The notes beneath the pieces were generated by a model. That model ran no database searches. It saw nothing but the letters and a program-made list of their open reading frames with translations, and was not told the DNA's origin. Both the position numbers and the translations under genes were made by a program. 64,000 nt of DNA from Hetaerina americana (Eukaryota; Arthropoda; Insecta; Odonata; Calopterygidae), in contig JAKTNV010000268.1 in the NCBI GenBank assembly GCA_022747635.1, positions 214,269 to 278,268 on the forward strand. The letters run 5' to 3'. This document shows, piece by piece, positions 1 to 11,439 of this stretch (position 1 is its first letter; each line of letters starts with the position of its first letter).

Positions 1-1500
1 AATTAGATTTTTATTGTGTTCTGTAGTGAGGGACCATTTTATTTAATATGCTGAATCAATCCGCAAATACACCTAATAACGCCACAAATCCCTTGCTGTT
101 GTGAAATACTCCTTTTTAATTATGGTGATTGTGACCTGAATTCATTTCTTCTTCTACATTCTGTTCGATTGGCATTGCTTTTATTCTTGAAAATGCCATT
201 ATTTAGGGATACAAGTGTGACCTTTATATTTCAAATGCATTTAATGTACTCACTTTCACAGCAAACCGATAATGTTTGATTATATGCAGTTTCATTGAGT
301 AAACTATGCATTTAGACGGGCTTTATTTTTATACAAATTCAGAATCAATGGAAACAAAATATAATTAAATATGGAAGCAATGTAAGACAATAAGAAGTCT
401 CCTTGAATTTGAGTGTTTGTGTACAATAATTAAAAAATGTTTAACATCACCAATATAATGGCATGCTCATTTAAACTGTTAAATTCTCATTAAGTATGAT
501 GAACGATCATGCATCAATTGTCCTTTGATTATGGAGAATTTAGTAAACCAAAATGAGCAAACATAATAAAATGGCACCCATCATAATTTCTGTCAAATTT
601 CCTTGAAGAATTAGTAGTTGTGATGTAGCGTTCTTGGATTTATTTTGATGAATGCACCAAACTCAAAGGATTTCATTTCCACCTTACTCTTCTCTCAATA
701 AACAATCAGTGTTACAAAAACAGTGTAAAAAAAACATAGTTTTACATTTGAATGTTCACAATATGAAATGTGCTGTAAGTTGATGAAAATCCACAAAAAA
801 TAGTATTATTTAGAATTGCTCTACCCCTCATGGTGTACAATCATGACTCCACAGCTAATTAAAAATGGTCTGCGGAAATCACGTTGTGGTGTATTAGCAA
901 GGAAGCAAAAATCTCTCTTGTGTAGTAGCAAGATTTGTATGATATGTTTAGGGAAATGACCCCATAACTCATCACTGTAATTCAAATGACATGGAAAGAA
1001 GACATGGTCAAGTGTTTATCAACACTCATTTGAAATGAGAAAGTTGGGCTTTAATCAGTTCATTACAGATCTGACTGATGTGAGTCTCCCTGTTAAGTTT
1101 CCTATCTATATTAATTCCTAGTATTTTAGAATTTTCAACATCAGTACATTTTTATATACTATAACAGCATACAATATGCTGAGTTTTGTTAGTAATTAAA
1201 CGTAAATGATTAATATGAAACCTGCCTTTTAGCCTGTCTTTGAGTGGCTCTGAATCGTACCTTTGCATCTTCTAGATTTTGATATTTTTGCACACAAAAA
1301 GTTTAATAAGGATATAAAACATATGTTTTTTTAATTTTACAGGGCATATCAGTAATCATGATGATACCAAAAATAGCTCAAAGACTAGAAATTCTTCATG
1401 AAAAGATGGGCATTGAAATTATAATTGGAAGCCGAATGAGGCCATGTCTTCATGGACAAATTAACCTTAGAACTACTAAAAATTTAAGAGAAATTAGGTA
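1..1500 (+). repeat. dispersed AT-rich repeat C, copy 1 (cut by window start)
   Basis: Unique-looking AT-rich DNA that reappears with few differences at 41436-42893 and, more diverged, at 15700-16825 and 45236-45600. I recognise no transposon protein in it. Copy 1 continues past the point where copy 3 diverges (about 1475). The segment ends where RTE-type LINE sequence begins near 1600. It could be a non-autonomous element, or a host segment duplicated several times; the sequence alone does not decide. Confidence 0.75.
1343..1497 (+). other. exon-like segment, 51 codons, unrecognised
   Basis: A pyrimidine-rich stretch ends in TTTTACAG just before 1343, and the segment ends in ATTAG followed by GTAAAT, so both splice signals fit. 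Between them one frame is open for 51 codons (starting GISVIMMIPKIAQRLEILHE) while the other two plus frames contain stops. The copy at 42777 keeps the acceptor but has a TAA stop after 12 codons. I do not recognise the peptide. It may be a host exon, an exon of an old mobile element, or chance in AT-rich DNA. Confidence 0.35.
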
Positions 1501-1599
1501 AATCAGACTGTTGTGCTAAGATACAATTTTCAAGGAAATAATGAAATTAACTCCTAGTAATAATAATCTAGAAGGAAGTTGAATCCTTAAATGAAACAT

Positions 1600-2314
1600 C
1601 CCTATCCTGTTCCTTCCCTTTTCTTGCTTGCCTAACATTCTCCCCTCTATTACCATCTTGAACAGTCCCCTGTCGGTCAATATGCCCTTCATCCATTTTT
1701 ACTGCCTCAATAGGATTTCTCCCAACCAACCCCTCTCTTCACCTACCATACCAAGTACTTTCTCATTGGTTTTCTTCTCGGTCCATTTCACCTCCATTTT
1801 CTCCACTCCCACATGTCAAAAGCCTCCAGTCCACAACTATCCTCCTGCTTCAATGACCACATTTCCGTATATAACCATGCACCATATCAAAAGTTTCACG
1901 AGTCTTTTTTTAATATCCTTACTCAACGTCCCATTTGTCAACTCTCTCCTCCTTATGAAAGCCCCTTTGCCTAGCGTAATTCTTTTCCATATGTCCCAAC
2001 TACTTTGACCGTGTTGGTCCAAAATGCTTCAGAGATACGTCAAATATTCTACCTGCATTAGTTTTTTCCTGCCTATTTTAATGTTTAGCTTAGCTTTTTT
2101 CTTTCTAGAAAATTGCATATCCTTTGTTTTATTAATAATGATTCTCATCCCATACCTGTCGTCCTGAATTTCCAATTCACTCAGCAATGCTTACAGCCCC
2201 TTGGCTGACTGACAAACTAAAGCTTGGTCATCCACAAACCTAATTAATTTTACGAATTCCCCGCCCACTTTCATTCCAGTTCTTCCCATGCCTCTTTGAT
2301 CATTTCCTCTGCAT
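1600..2314 (-). mobile_element. RTE-type LINE, 3' part of an interrupted copy
   Basis: On the minus strand this matches the 3' half of the fuller RTE-type element at 60030-63426. It shows the region after the RT palm (residues like VIYGNVVIEAGG and a Gly-x-Ser-Ser-x-Asp-x-W-R-type segment). Near 2240-2260 the RT catalytic motif reads FVDD, so both aspartates survive here although the fuller copy has lost them. The segment stops at 2314 exactly where the 2315-5755 LINE is inserted, and continues at 5756. Confidence 0.85.
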
Positions 2315-2325
2315 TGTTGTTCAAG

Positions 2326-3317
2326 ATGGCGTCAACTTTGGCCGTACAACGATGTGGCTCTTGTAAAACACGACTCGAAGTACGTGATATGGTCGTTAGT
2401 TGCGATATTTGCTCAGATGTATGTCACCATAAATGCTCCGGCTTAAGTGATATAACATTAAAAGCTCTCTCGGACTGCCATGACATTTACTGGAAGTGTT
2501 TTTATGCCGTGAAAATAAGCCCAATAATTACAATATGGTGGCGGACATTGAAAATTTGAAAATTGAGTTACAATCTCTCCAATCTACCGGATCTACGGAA
2601 AGTACTACCTTGCAGCCAATTGCAAAGGAAGCTGTAACATTGTCTACGGAATTGAAACCTGAAGTAAACGAACAATTAGGCCTCAATAGTGACAACTCTG
2701 ATTTGTGCCCCAAAAATGTAAACGCAAAATTTAACACCATGAGTTTCTAATCCATCGTTACTGACGAGGAAGGTTTTCAAAAGGTGAATTACAAGAGAAA
2801 CAAACGCAAACGAAATACGGTTTTTGGGAGTTGTAAGCAGCCTGCTGTTACGTGCAATTTTGTGGGAGTTCCTCGCAAGACTCACTTCTAAGTTGGTCGC
2901 GTCCAGTCCAATGCAACGCCTGATGACATTTTGAAGCATCTGTCCGGAATATTTCCTGGGAATGACTTCAAAAGTGAAAGTTTGAGAGTTGGTGAAGTTT
3001 ATAATTCTTTTAAACTCTGTGCGCCAATTAGCCTTAAGGATCAACTTCTTAAAGAAGATATTTGGCCAGTAGAAGTGAAAGTTGGGAAATTTTATCCCCC
3101 AAAACCGCGGAAACTGACCCCTACTCATGAAGAGACAGAGAATATTGCTGAAGGGTCAGCTGCGGTGGTAAATCCGAACTCCGAGTTGAAAACTAGTGAT
3201 GCACCGGTATCCACCTCAGCAACAAAAGGCCACACCGATAACACTACGGAAAAGTGTTCCTTAGAGAAACGTGTTACCCGCCTCCAAACGGGAATATCAA
3301 AACCAAAGTCCTTTTGA
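2326..3317 (+). pseudogene. LINE ORF1: PHD finger plus RRM-like domain (broken)
   Basis: Translation from ATG at 2326 gives a PHD-type zinc finger. It has two CxxC pairs at CGSC and CDIC, then HHKC, and a W-x-C near residue 62. LINE ORF1 proteins bind element RNA, and a PHD finger is known in ORF1 of several CR1/jockey-group elements. The frame shifts near 2505, a TAA follows at about 2748, and a further stop precedes the second half (about 2900-3317). That half resembles the RRM-like C-terminal domain of such ORF1 proteins, with a WPVEVKVGKFYPP-type end. Not functional as read. Confidence 0.75.
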
Positions 3318-3344
3318 CTAGATAGTTTTAATTTATTTTGCCAA

Positions 3345-5659
3345 AAAGTGAGATGTCTACGTAATAAGATAACGGAGATAGAGGCAATAGTCAAACATGG
3401 TGGCTACAATGTGCTATGTTTCAATAAGCACTGGATTGCAAAAAATGAATTTGATGTGTATAACATTAGTGATTTTGGCTTGGCATCATTCTACTGCCGA
3501 TCTGTAGCAAAAACGGTGGTAACTGTATTTATGTCCTGAAAGGTATGCCCTTCAAGGTAATTGACTTGGACAAATTCTGTCTGGAATTGCACTTTGAAAT
3601 ATCTGCGATCATATTGAAGGACCTGAATTTGATCATTGCTTCTGTGTATCGCTCCCCTAATGGTGTTTTTGAACACTTCTGCAATCAACTGGAACTAGTA
3701 CTATCCCTATTCTTGACTCTGAAAGCCAATATCATAATTTGTGGAAATCTCAACATTGACATAACACTAAAAACTAGTGATTGTCAGGTTCTTGAAAATC
3801 TTTTGCTTTCTTATAATTTATACTGGGCAAACAAACAGCCTACTCGACTTTCTGCCTGCCTAGATAATGTAATTACCAATTATGGTCCTGAACTGTACAG
3901 TATAAGTGTTATTGACTTTCTCCTATCTGACCATCAAGGCATAAGCTTCACTTTTAATACTCAAATAACTCAAAAGATATATCCAAATAGAGGTAAAACC
4001 ATAATCGTGAGGCCCATAACAATAGAAGGTTTAGAGAGTTTTCAACTGTTTCCATCTTGTATTGATTGGCATGGTTTTATCACAGACTCTGTAGAACCAA
4101 CATGTTTTTCAAGTTTTTTAGGTAATTTCCTAGGCATTTTTGAGCAATGCTTTCCTAAAAAATATCTAAACTCTATTCCCACTAAAAATAAAAAAAATCT
4201 CTGGTATGCTGGGGAGTTATTAGCTCTTAGAAATGATTTACTTAGTTACTACCACTCTTACAAAACCAGTGGAAGCCGGCATGACAAAGAGGCCTACTTG
4301 AAATACAAAAGAGATTATTATAATTTAGTTAGGTGTGCAAAAAATAATGCTTACAAGGATTTTATATTGAATGCAAAAAATAAACAAAAGGCAGCATGGA
4401 GTATAATCAATCAAGAAGTTGGTCATGGTAATGGAAAATAAAATCTTCCTTTCACCCCAGATGCTGTAAATAATTTTTTCTTAAAAGCTGTTGAAGACAA
4501 TTTGTTCTCTCGAAAAGTTGATGCTGCCAATATTGGTAATATTCTGCAAAATCTTCCTCCGAATAATTTAAATTTTAAATGGAATTTTTTTACTCCACTT
4601 GATATTATATCGACTGTTAAAAAATTTAAAAAATCCAACAGTAAGGATATTTTTAGTCTTTCTAACTCCCTAATAAAGGACATTATTGTGCTCATTGCGG
4701 AACCATTAGCAATGTTAGTCAATTTATGTTTTGAGACAGGAGATTTTCCAACAGCTCTAAAATATTCCAAAACAGTACCTGTTATAAGAAAGGTGATAAA
4801 GATGATTTAGCTAACTACTGCCCCATTTCCATAGTCCCCGTTTTTGGTAAAATTTTTGAAGCTATTATGAAAGATCAAATATGTAATTTTTTTGCATTAA
4901 ATAATCTCTTTTCCAAATCCCAGTATGGCTTTCGATCTGGGAAATCTACAATTTTGGCAGTAGAGTCCATAGTTAATTATGTCATTAATGCATTTGAAGA
5001 AAAGGAATCAGTCTCAGTGACACTATGTGATCTTAGTAAGGCCTTCGACTATGTTAATCATTATATATTACTAACAAAGCTAGAATATTATGGTATTAAG
5101 GGAGTTGCACTGAAACTAATGAAGTCATATTTGGATGATCGCCACCAATTGGTTGAACTTGATGACAGTCGGTCTGCAGCTCTTAAAGTATGCCTTCTTT
5201 CAATGTCATTTGAATTATGGTGTTGAGTTATGGGGTCATTCCTCTCATGTTAAACAAATTTTGCTACTGCAAAAGAGAGCTATTCGCTCTCTTGCTAATA
5301 TACCACCATGTGATTCTTGCAAACCTTTTTTTATTAGGTATAGAATCATGACTGTATTTTGTTTGTATATCTTTAAGGCTCTGACTCATGGGAAAGTTAA
5401 TCTAGAAACTTACCAATTAAGATCCAACCTCCATAACTATTCCACTAGAGGTAAATCGAATCTAAATACTACTTATTGTAGATTGTCATTAACTTACAAC
5501 ACATTTCACAATATAAACATACCACTGTATAACTATCTGCCTACTCAGTTGAAATCAGATGCTATCCAGAGTTTCAAGAATAGGGTATATACCTGGTTAC
5601 TTGCTCACCCACTATACTCATTGGATGAATTCTTTTGTGACAATTTTCATCACATTTAA
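3345..5659 (+). pseudogene. LINE ORF2: endonuclease and truncated reverse transcriptase
   Basis: The endonuclease part (about 3345-4000) has the expected NxRSLRNK-like start, a SVYRSPN block and an SDHQ block. The canonical ICGDFN motif reads ICGNLN (about 3742-3760), so the catalytic Asp is replaced. The RT fingers follow (YGFRSGKST at about 4924, LSKAFDYVNH at about 5032). At about 5190 the sequence jumps from the region before the palm to the ELWGHSSHVKQILLLQKRAIR thumb. The PQGS and F/YxDD motifs are therefore missing, about 1 kb less than expected. Stops and frameshifts lie at about 3539, 4441, 4810 and 5226. Confidence 0.8.
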
Positions 5660-5755
5660 GAAAGTATGTTTATATGTTAAATAATACTTATATTTACGAC
5701 ATTTAAAATGGTTGTACCATTTTTAAAATGAATAAAGTATTATTATTATTATTAT

Positions 5756-6610
5756 AGGTTGAACAGCAACGGTGATAGTGGGCAACCCTGCCTTACACCT
5801 CTTCCTAACACTACCCATCAGGACTCCTCATTTCCCATTCGCACCTGAGCAGTCTGAGACATATACAGGTTGCGGATTAGCCTACTGTCCCGCCAATCTA
5901 TTCCTATTTTCTGCAATATACTCATTAGTTTTTCCCAATTCAACCATATCAAATGCTATTTCGAAAGCTACAAAACAGGCAAATACATCCTGGTTGTGTT
6001 CTATATTCCTCACAATTAATAATCTCATTACTGCAATGGCATCACACCTATCTTTCCCCTTCCTAAACCCAAACTGATCCTCCCCTAAGAAATCATTTGC
6101 CCTATTCTCTATCCTTTTGTTTATGATCCTTAGAACAACTTTAGCTTCATGGGATATCAATCCTATCATCCTGTAGTCCTCACTTGATGTTCCCCTAACC
6201 TTTTTGGAATTTGAATTAAAAATGATCTGACAAAGTCTTCCGACCAGATTCCCTCATAAATACTACGGATCAGCCCATATAGCCTCTTTCTCCCACATTT
6301 TCCTAAGCCTTTTAAAAGTTCGGCTGGAATGTTATCCACCCCACGGCCTTATTTTGTTTCATCTCCCTTAATGGCCTTTCTCTCTCATTGTCTAGTATGC
6401 CTGGACCTAAGCTATCTTCCTCTACATCATGTTCCTCTTCTATGTCTAACTTTGTTGGTCTAAGTTCTTTATTATTACAGTTCTTCTTTATATTCCTTCC
6501 ATCTCTCTTGGATCTTCCCTGCGTCCAATATTACCTTACCAAACTTATCTCTAACTGCGATCGTTGATATCCCTTTCTAACTTCCCGAAAAAGAGTTAAC
6601 TTTGCTGTAC
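5756..6610 (-). mobile_element. RTE-type LINE, 5'-side part of the interrupted copy
   Basis: Continuation of the minus-strand RTE copy that breaks at 2314. It resumes with the PLSPLLFNLF-like RT region at 5757. Codons for a GEDQFGFRKGKDR-type fingers motif lie around 6075-6100, followed by the connector matching 61358-61930 of the fuller element. It ends at 6610, inside the GDKDLTLLYSA-like antisense stretch (same sequence at about 61795), where the plus-strand L1/Tx1-like LINE begins. Confidence 0.85.
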
Positions 6611-6999
6611 AGGTGCTGCGTGTGTTCACCAAGTGGCTCAATTTCACCGGCGTCCGAGGCTTTGGCCGCCGCGATTCGGAGGGCGGCGCTGCCGGACTCT
6701 CTCGGAAGTCGAGGTTCCGATCGTGTTTTGTTTCGAGCGGCGATTGACCGCCTAGTCCATCAAGAAACGTGCGGTTTGACTCTCGACTTCTGCTGCCGGG
6801 AAGGCCGTGCTTTCGTTCTGTTTACTGGATCAAGACTGACCTTGACTATTGGTGTAGAGCTTAGGCTCATTTTTATTTGCTACAAACGGTTGCGTGTAGC
6901 GGGGAGGGAGTGCGCACGAGTGTTTATTTCTTTTTTGGAGTGCTTTCGGTGCGCTCTCACTTTTTTCGCGCTGGCGTGCTCAAATTGATTTGTTTCAAA

Positions 7000-7719
7000 A
7001 TGGTCGTACGTCACGTGGACACGCTCGCCTTGCAAATTGACGATAAGGCGAAGGCCCCTGCTCCGTTGGAGGTCCACCTCCTTACACTAGAGTCACTGGG
7101 CCTCACACCGGAAAAGATTGTGGATATCTAATTTGGATATAACCGCCATTTGGTATTCCTGTTGGCAACTGAAGCTACTATGAAGAGGATTCTATATTAT
7201 ATCCCAAGAAAGCTACCGTTTCCATCCATAACGATCCGAGGACGACGATTACCATTGACGAGACCTTCGGTAGCCTTTGTAATGTCAGGGATCTTCGTCT
7301 TCCCGTGGATACCCCATTGGAAGATATAACAAGTGAGCTTCACCGTTTTGGAAAAATCCATCGCTCGTGGGAGAACAGGTGGGAGGGCGACAAAATGGCG
7401 CGCGTGCTGACAGGGACGACAGAGGTGCGGATGACGGTGGAAAGAAATATCCCGTCGTACCTCCACATTGGCGGCAACCGGGCCATCATCATCTAAGAGG
7501 GTCAGCGCCGCACCTGCGCCCGTTGCAACCAAGAAGGCCAAGGTGGAGGAAAGCCAAGGTGTCCGCAATATTACCAGGGCTCCTCTAGAGGTGGGACAAT
7601 TCGATCGATCTCCTCCGATTTCTCCCGATGGAGCCCCTTCGGCAGATGACCTCCAGTCCGCTCCCGGTCCCCCCGAGGCCACCTCCTGGGTTGGGCCGGT
7701 CACCAGCTGTGCTGCCTAA
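7000..7719 (+). pseudogene. LINE ORF1-like protein with a CCHC zinc knuckle (frameshifted)
   Basis: The N-terminal block from ATG at 7000 carries LTLESLGLTPEKIVDI, a feature of Tx1-type ORF1 proteins, and ends at a TAA at about 7129. The downstream domain (about 7140-7500) continues in other frames, with PLEDITSELHRFGKIHRSW and a RTCARCNQEG zinc knuckle at about 7505-7535. A Ser/Pro-rich tail ends at 7719. At least two frameshifts and a stop are needed to connect these parts, so it is not expressed as one protein. Confidence 0.65.
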
Positions 7720-7940
7720 AAGAAGGCCCCCCGTTGAACGCTGCCGAGTAACCCGCTCTTCGTAGAGACCACGGCTGGGTCTTCTTCTTTTGACGAGGTC
7801 GAGGGGGAGGTATGCAGTGACAACTCGAGGCCTCGATCGTCGGCCCGTCGGACGAAGCGTCCCGGGAAGCTGCGAAGCTCTTGTCGCTTGGGCTCGAGCG
7901 GCGACCGAAGCGACGTAAGCCAAGACCAGGACTCTGGTAA

Positions 7941-8576
7941 GTGATGTCCGGTGCCCATAGCTGTCCTCTCATTCCACCAATTAATATTATTTCGCTTCAT
8001 ATTGCTGGGGTTTATAGCGCTTTAAAAAGTGCAGTCCAACGTTTTCTCCGCGATCTCAGGGCTGATGTAATCCTCCTTCAAGGGGTAAAAGAGGACATAC
8101 TCTGGGATACAAACATCTTTTAGGCTTTCGGCAATTTCGCCGAAAGTCATTCTGGCACCACCACCCTAGTCCGAAATGGCATTCCGTTCTCTCATGTTCG
8201 CCGCCACGCTTCAGGTACGAAAAACGTTCGCTATCTTGTTGGTATCCATATCACGAACCTTTACGCTCCCTCCGGTGAGCGCGCGAGGGCAGAGCGCGAA
8301 TCATATTTTAATGAACTCCTTCTCCCCTACCAGTATTCTTTCTTGGGGAGGGCCATATTGGGCGGAGATTTCAACTCCATCTACCGCCGAGAGGGTGGTG
8401 CCTCGAAAAGGGATGGGGTGACATACTATCCAAGCCGGGCACTCTCACTGATACGAGCGATTGACGCAGTGCGTTCTTATTGCGTCGGTCCCACCCCCTT
8501 AACGCGATCAGGGCCTAACTCTCGGACGCGGATTAACTGCCTCTTCGTCTCGGCATCCCTAAAGAATGATGTTTAG
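7941..8576 (+). pseudogene. LINE ORF2 start: apurinic-type endonuclease domain (truncated)
   Basis: An exonuclease-endonuclease-phosphatase fold is recognised in pieces. DVILLQGVKED (about 8065-8095) stands for the usual LQE motif, with Glu replaced by Gly. NLYAPSGERARAE lies near 8260-8300, and AILGGDFNSIYRREGG at 8349-8397 keeps the catalytic Asp. A stop at 8121 and frameshifts separate the pieces. The domain is cut at about 8576 where LTR element A starts on the opposite strand. Confidence 0.7.
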
Positions 8577-8579
8577 AGA

Positions 8580-9568
8580 GTGGACACGGGCCCCAACGCG
8601 CGGAAGGACCTGGCCAGAAGTTTTCGTCCTCAGCGTCTACCCAGTTAGTGAGGGGTGCCTGAACTTCCTCTGGGAATGGCGCCACCTCAACTACATAGCC
8701 CCTTTTTACCCTTTGTTCGCTGCTACGAATGTTACAAAGTAATATGGGGACATTGCCTTCAGGTGACACCGAAGCAATGCTCGGCAGAATAAATAAATCT
8801 CTCTCGCTTCCAATGACTCGCACTTCTTTGCCTTCAACCATCTGACTCTTTATCTTCGACAACACAACGGATAACGGCGGTACTCTAATAGATTCCTCTG
8901 ATACAATTTTACTCGATCGGCCAATCCCATTACTAGCGCCGGTCTGAGTTTCGCGAACTTTGCCATCGCACAAGGGGACAACAAATCTATCCTCTCTTAC
9001 TGGCGAAAAAACACTATCATCACCCGACTTCTTTATCCCAAACCGGGAGTCGGTGGAAACCTCGAAGACATCGCCATTAACTTCGTCCCTAGCGGTGCTG
9101 CTTCCTTGCGACGCGGGTGGCAACCTCTCTATGACTCTTTCGGCCTTCGCCACCTCTGCTAATTTCTGTGAATCCTTATTTAGAGATCCGTTATCCTTAT
9201 TCCCTTCTGTCGATTACTCCGTCGTTACTTGAAAACAAATTCCCTCCATACTGCCGTTTATTCGCGAGTTAAATTTCATTATCTCTGCCGGAAAAGCACT
9301 TTGGTTTTTAGTGTCGCTTATCGTTTTTTCCTCAAGGTATGTTAAATTATACGTGGCCATTTGAGAATCATTGCCATTAATTATACTATAAATGAAAGAA
9401 TCAAACGCCTTGACCTCTTTGGAAACTTCAATTTCATGGGCGCCTATGAGCTCGTTCGTCTGCGATGTTACGCCATTAGATTTAAGGTCTGTCTCGTGTC
9501 CCTCACCCATTCTTATTTTCCGTTTATTGAACGATATACTTTTCCCGTAACAAACCATTAAATCAAGG
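8580..9568 (-). pseudogene. LTR element A: protease-RT linker region, truncated pol
   Basis: Minus-strand continuation of element A pol below its protease. The stretch at about 8590-8880 (EVRVIGSERDLFILPSIASV, then PILLCN) aligns with the same linker at about 57950-58090 of element C, upstream of the RT. The RT itself is gone because the element ends at the LINE junction near 8580. A highly divergent Ser/Asp-rich segment (about 8880-9560) matches the variable region between protease and RT in element C. Confidence 0.75.
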
Positions 9569-9862
9569 AAACAATTTCAGAGTGTTAAAATCATTCGCCT
9601 TGACTGGGATTCAAACCCATATCCCGCAATATCCGGTTGAGTGCTTTAGCCACTTATGCTACCGAGGCGTCCTCTTAAACTCTGAAATTTTGGGGCTTTT
9701 AAGGGAACAACAGCACTCGACCGGATATTGAGGGATCTGGGTTCGAATCCCAGTCAAGGCGAGTGATTTTTACACTCTGAAATTGTTGCATTGAAATGCA
9801 CATTAGCGGATGACTCCGTTAAAAGTTACTGTTGCGGCATCTCCCGCAGTTTCTTTGGAATT
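9569..9862 (+). mobile_element. tRNA-related SINE with inverted head duplication
   Basis: Inserted in the protease gene of element A. Imperfect 13-bp target duplications flank it (CATTAAATCAAGG at 9556-9568, CATAAAATCAAGG at 9863-9875). The tRNA-like head is present twice in opposite orientation. A complete minus-strand head lies at 9592-9673 and a partial plus-strand head at 9711-9765; the arms 9570-9645 and 9711-9787 are near-perfect reverse complements. The 3' tail (9830-9862) includes GCGGCATCTCCCGCAG and is shared with the SINE at 14499. The SINE interrupts pol, so it arrived after element A. Confidence 0.8.
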
Positions 9863-10330
9863 CATAAAATCAAGGCCTAGAAGACCGTCATAGTTCGTTT
9901 CCCCCAAATCCACTACTAAGATGTCATGGGGATATAATTTATGATCAATCAAAAATTGCACGAACACTCTCCGATGATTGGCAAGGGATGACCTGACGCG
10001 CTTCGCAACCGAGAATTGTAATCAGAATTCCTTAATTGGCCAAAAGGATATTTTTTACTATCAATGATGGTAACGGCTGCTCTCGTTTCCACTAGAAAAT
10101 TGTTATCTTTTCTAACATTATTAACTACTATTGTCCATCCTGCTTCTTGAGTTACCACTAGAATTAAATCCGTCCCGACCTCCCAGTCGGGAGATCGGCG
10201 TTTCCTGCCACGAAGGGGTTTTCGCGCCTCGGGCAGCGTCTGGGAAGATGGCCAGTCCTTTGACAAATGCCTCATTTCACGAGCGGGCAATCTTTAGCCA
10301 TATGATTTTCATTTCCACAATTTAAACACA
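9863..10330 (-). pseudogene. LTR element A: retroviral-type aspartic protease (mutated)
   Basis: The protease would cut the Gag-Pol polyprotein in the particle. The core aligns with element C (58690-59010), including the SASGH block after the active site. The active-site triplet region reads FLVETRAAVTII instead of a DTGA or DSGA core, so the catalytic Asp and Gly are both replaced. The C-terminal flap half is cut by the SINE at 9862. Inactive as read. Confidence 0.75.
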
Positions 10331-11257
10331 AAGACGGCCTCGTTCCCCTCTCCCTCTATCTACACGCTCGACCAATGTGACCGGTTTTACCGCAGCGAAA
10401 GCAAACGTGTGCGCCGTGATTATCTATCCTTCGGTGTCCCTACTTGCATCGGGGGAACCAGTCTTACTTTGGAACCCCTTCCGACAGCCTGTGCGGCGTT
10501 AATTTGTTCCACGGGAAACTGCCAACCTGCAACATTTGGAGGATTCGCGTTCATACCCTACCAAGGTGTTATATTTGGAGATGGCGGCCACCTAGGGGGT
10601 TACTGACACAACCACGCATGAGACTGTTGTGGTGAATTTACGTCTCTGTTGACGGCGTAATTTCTGACACTAGCTTCTTCAACGCTTGCGAACCCTTCTG
10701 TCTCAATCAAGTTTGTTGGATTACGAACCAACACAAACCTACCAATCTCTTCCTTCAGCCCAATTAAAAATTGCACATGAAGTCTACGTTGAATTCTTCG
10801 CTGTTTCTGAATCAATCTCGCCCCATGACTCGCGTAGCCTACGGGCGACATGGCGCAATCTGGTTGGAAATTCTGCGACGCTCTCCAGCGGTTTTTGTAC
10901 GCAAGTGTTAAATATTTTTTCTAACATGATTGGAGATGCCTTTAGGGAAAATCTCCTCTTGAGATTAATGGAAAAGTCCTTGTATGAACCTAATATGTGA
11001 TGATTTGCAGAGAAAAAACCCGCGGCGGTTCCTCCAAGCCGAAGTTGAGCGACTCCTAAGGTCTGTGCTTCATTCCAGCTACTAAGATGACTTACAATAC
11101 GAACGCTTTCCAAAAATTTGCCAACCCCAATCTCATCTTCCCCGCTAAACGTTGGAATTAAATGAATCTCGCTGCCAATAGCGGCGGTTTGCGCTGCTTC
11201 TCCGCAACCATTTTGCGGACTCGCGCTACTTCCCGGCTGTTCTAACACATTAACCAA
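10331..11257 (-). pseudogene. LTR element A: Gag (capsid-like and zinc-knuckle parts)
   Basis: The N-terminal part (11257-10784) has IHLIPTFSGEDEIGVGKFLE and a downstream LRLGGTAAGFF block, which aligns with Gag at 24907-25000 and 59835-60010. Such Gag proteins form the particle shell. The rest (10851-10600) continues in another frame with a FVLVRNPTNLIETEGFA-type block. Cysteine-rich antisense sequence at about 10330-10420 fits the zinc knuckles. Frameshifts at about 10790 and 10600 and several substitutions make it a pseudogene. Confidence 0.75.
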
Positions 11258-11439
11258 AGGTGTGAAGTCGAGTGCACGGCCGAATTTTAATCAATTTGCG
11301 CTTTCTTGATAATCGAGAAAAGGGTTAGGGTACCCAAGTCTATGAGGGTTAAGGAAATCCATCGCGAAATTCAACCCAATGCTAATTACACTAAAATTTG
11401 ACTGTGCTTAATTAATTTATTTTTTCATACTCCGAGTGT
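11258..11439 (-). other. LTR element A: untranslated leader, gag-proximal part
   Basis: Sequence between Gag and the primer-binding site of element A. Its outer end (11407-11439) is repeated at 44524-44556, where it runs straight into the sequence found here only at 14018. That comparison shows the R1-like LINE (11440-14017) is inserted in the leader. Confidence 0.75.

Larger units (their letters stand above)
2315..5755 (+). mobile_element. CR1/jockey-group LINE with PHD-finger ORF1, internally deleted
   Basis: A 3.4-kb non-LTR retrotransposon inserted into the RTE copy. Its order is a short 5' leader, ORF1 with a PHD zinc finger, ORF2 with an apurinic-type endonuclease and a reverse transcriptase, an AATAAA at about 5731, and a TAT-repeat tail ending at 5755. 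The same RTE sequence is uninterrupted at about 60945-60955, which fixes both junctions to within a few bases. I see no clear target-site duplication. ORF2 lacks the RT palm, so this copy is dead. Confidence 0.9.
6611..8580 (+). mobile_element. L1/Tx1-like LINE, 3'-truncated (5' UTR, ORF1, start of ORF2)
   Basis: GC-richer than its surroundings. A 5' region without clear ORF (6611-6998) precedes an ORF1-like protein and then an endonuclease start. It stops at about 8580, against LTR element A, so no RT is present. ORF1 shows an LTPEKIVDI motif and a zinc knuckle; ORF2 shows NLYAPSG and LGGDFNSI. Assignment to the L1/Tx1 side of the LINEs rests on these remembered motifs and is moderate. Confidence 0.75.

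Noticed and set aside
7585..7972. Arg-rich minus-strand ORFs in the L1/Tx1-like LINE
   Set aside because: GC-rich antisense of the LINE ORF1 tail; the zinc knuckle and endonuclease are on the plus strand.
9592..9673. Functional tRNA gene
   Set aside because: A and B boxes and a cloverleaf are present, but the sequence sits in a SINE with a target duplication, recurs at 14530 and 9711, and lacks U33.
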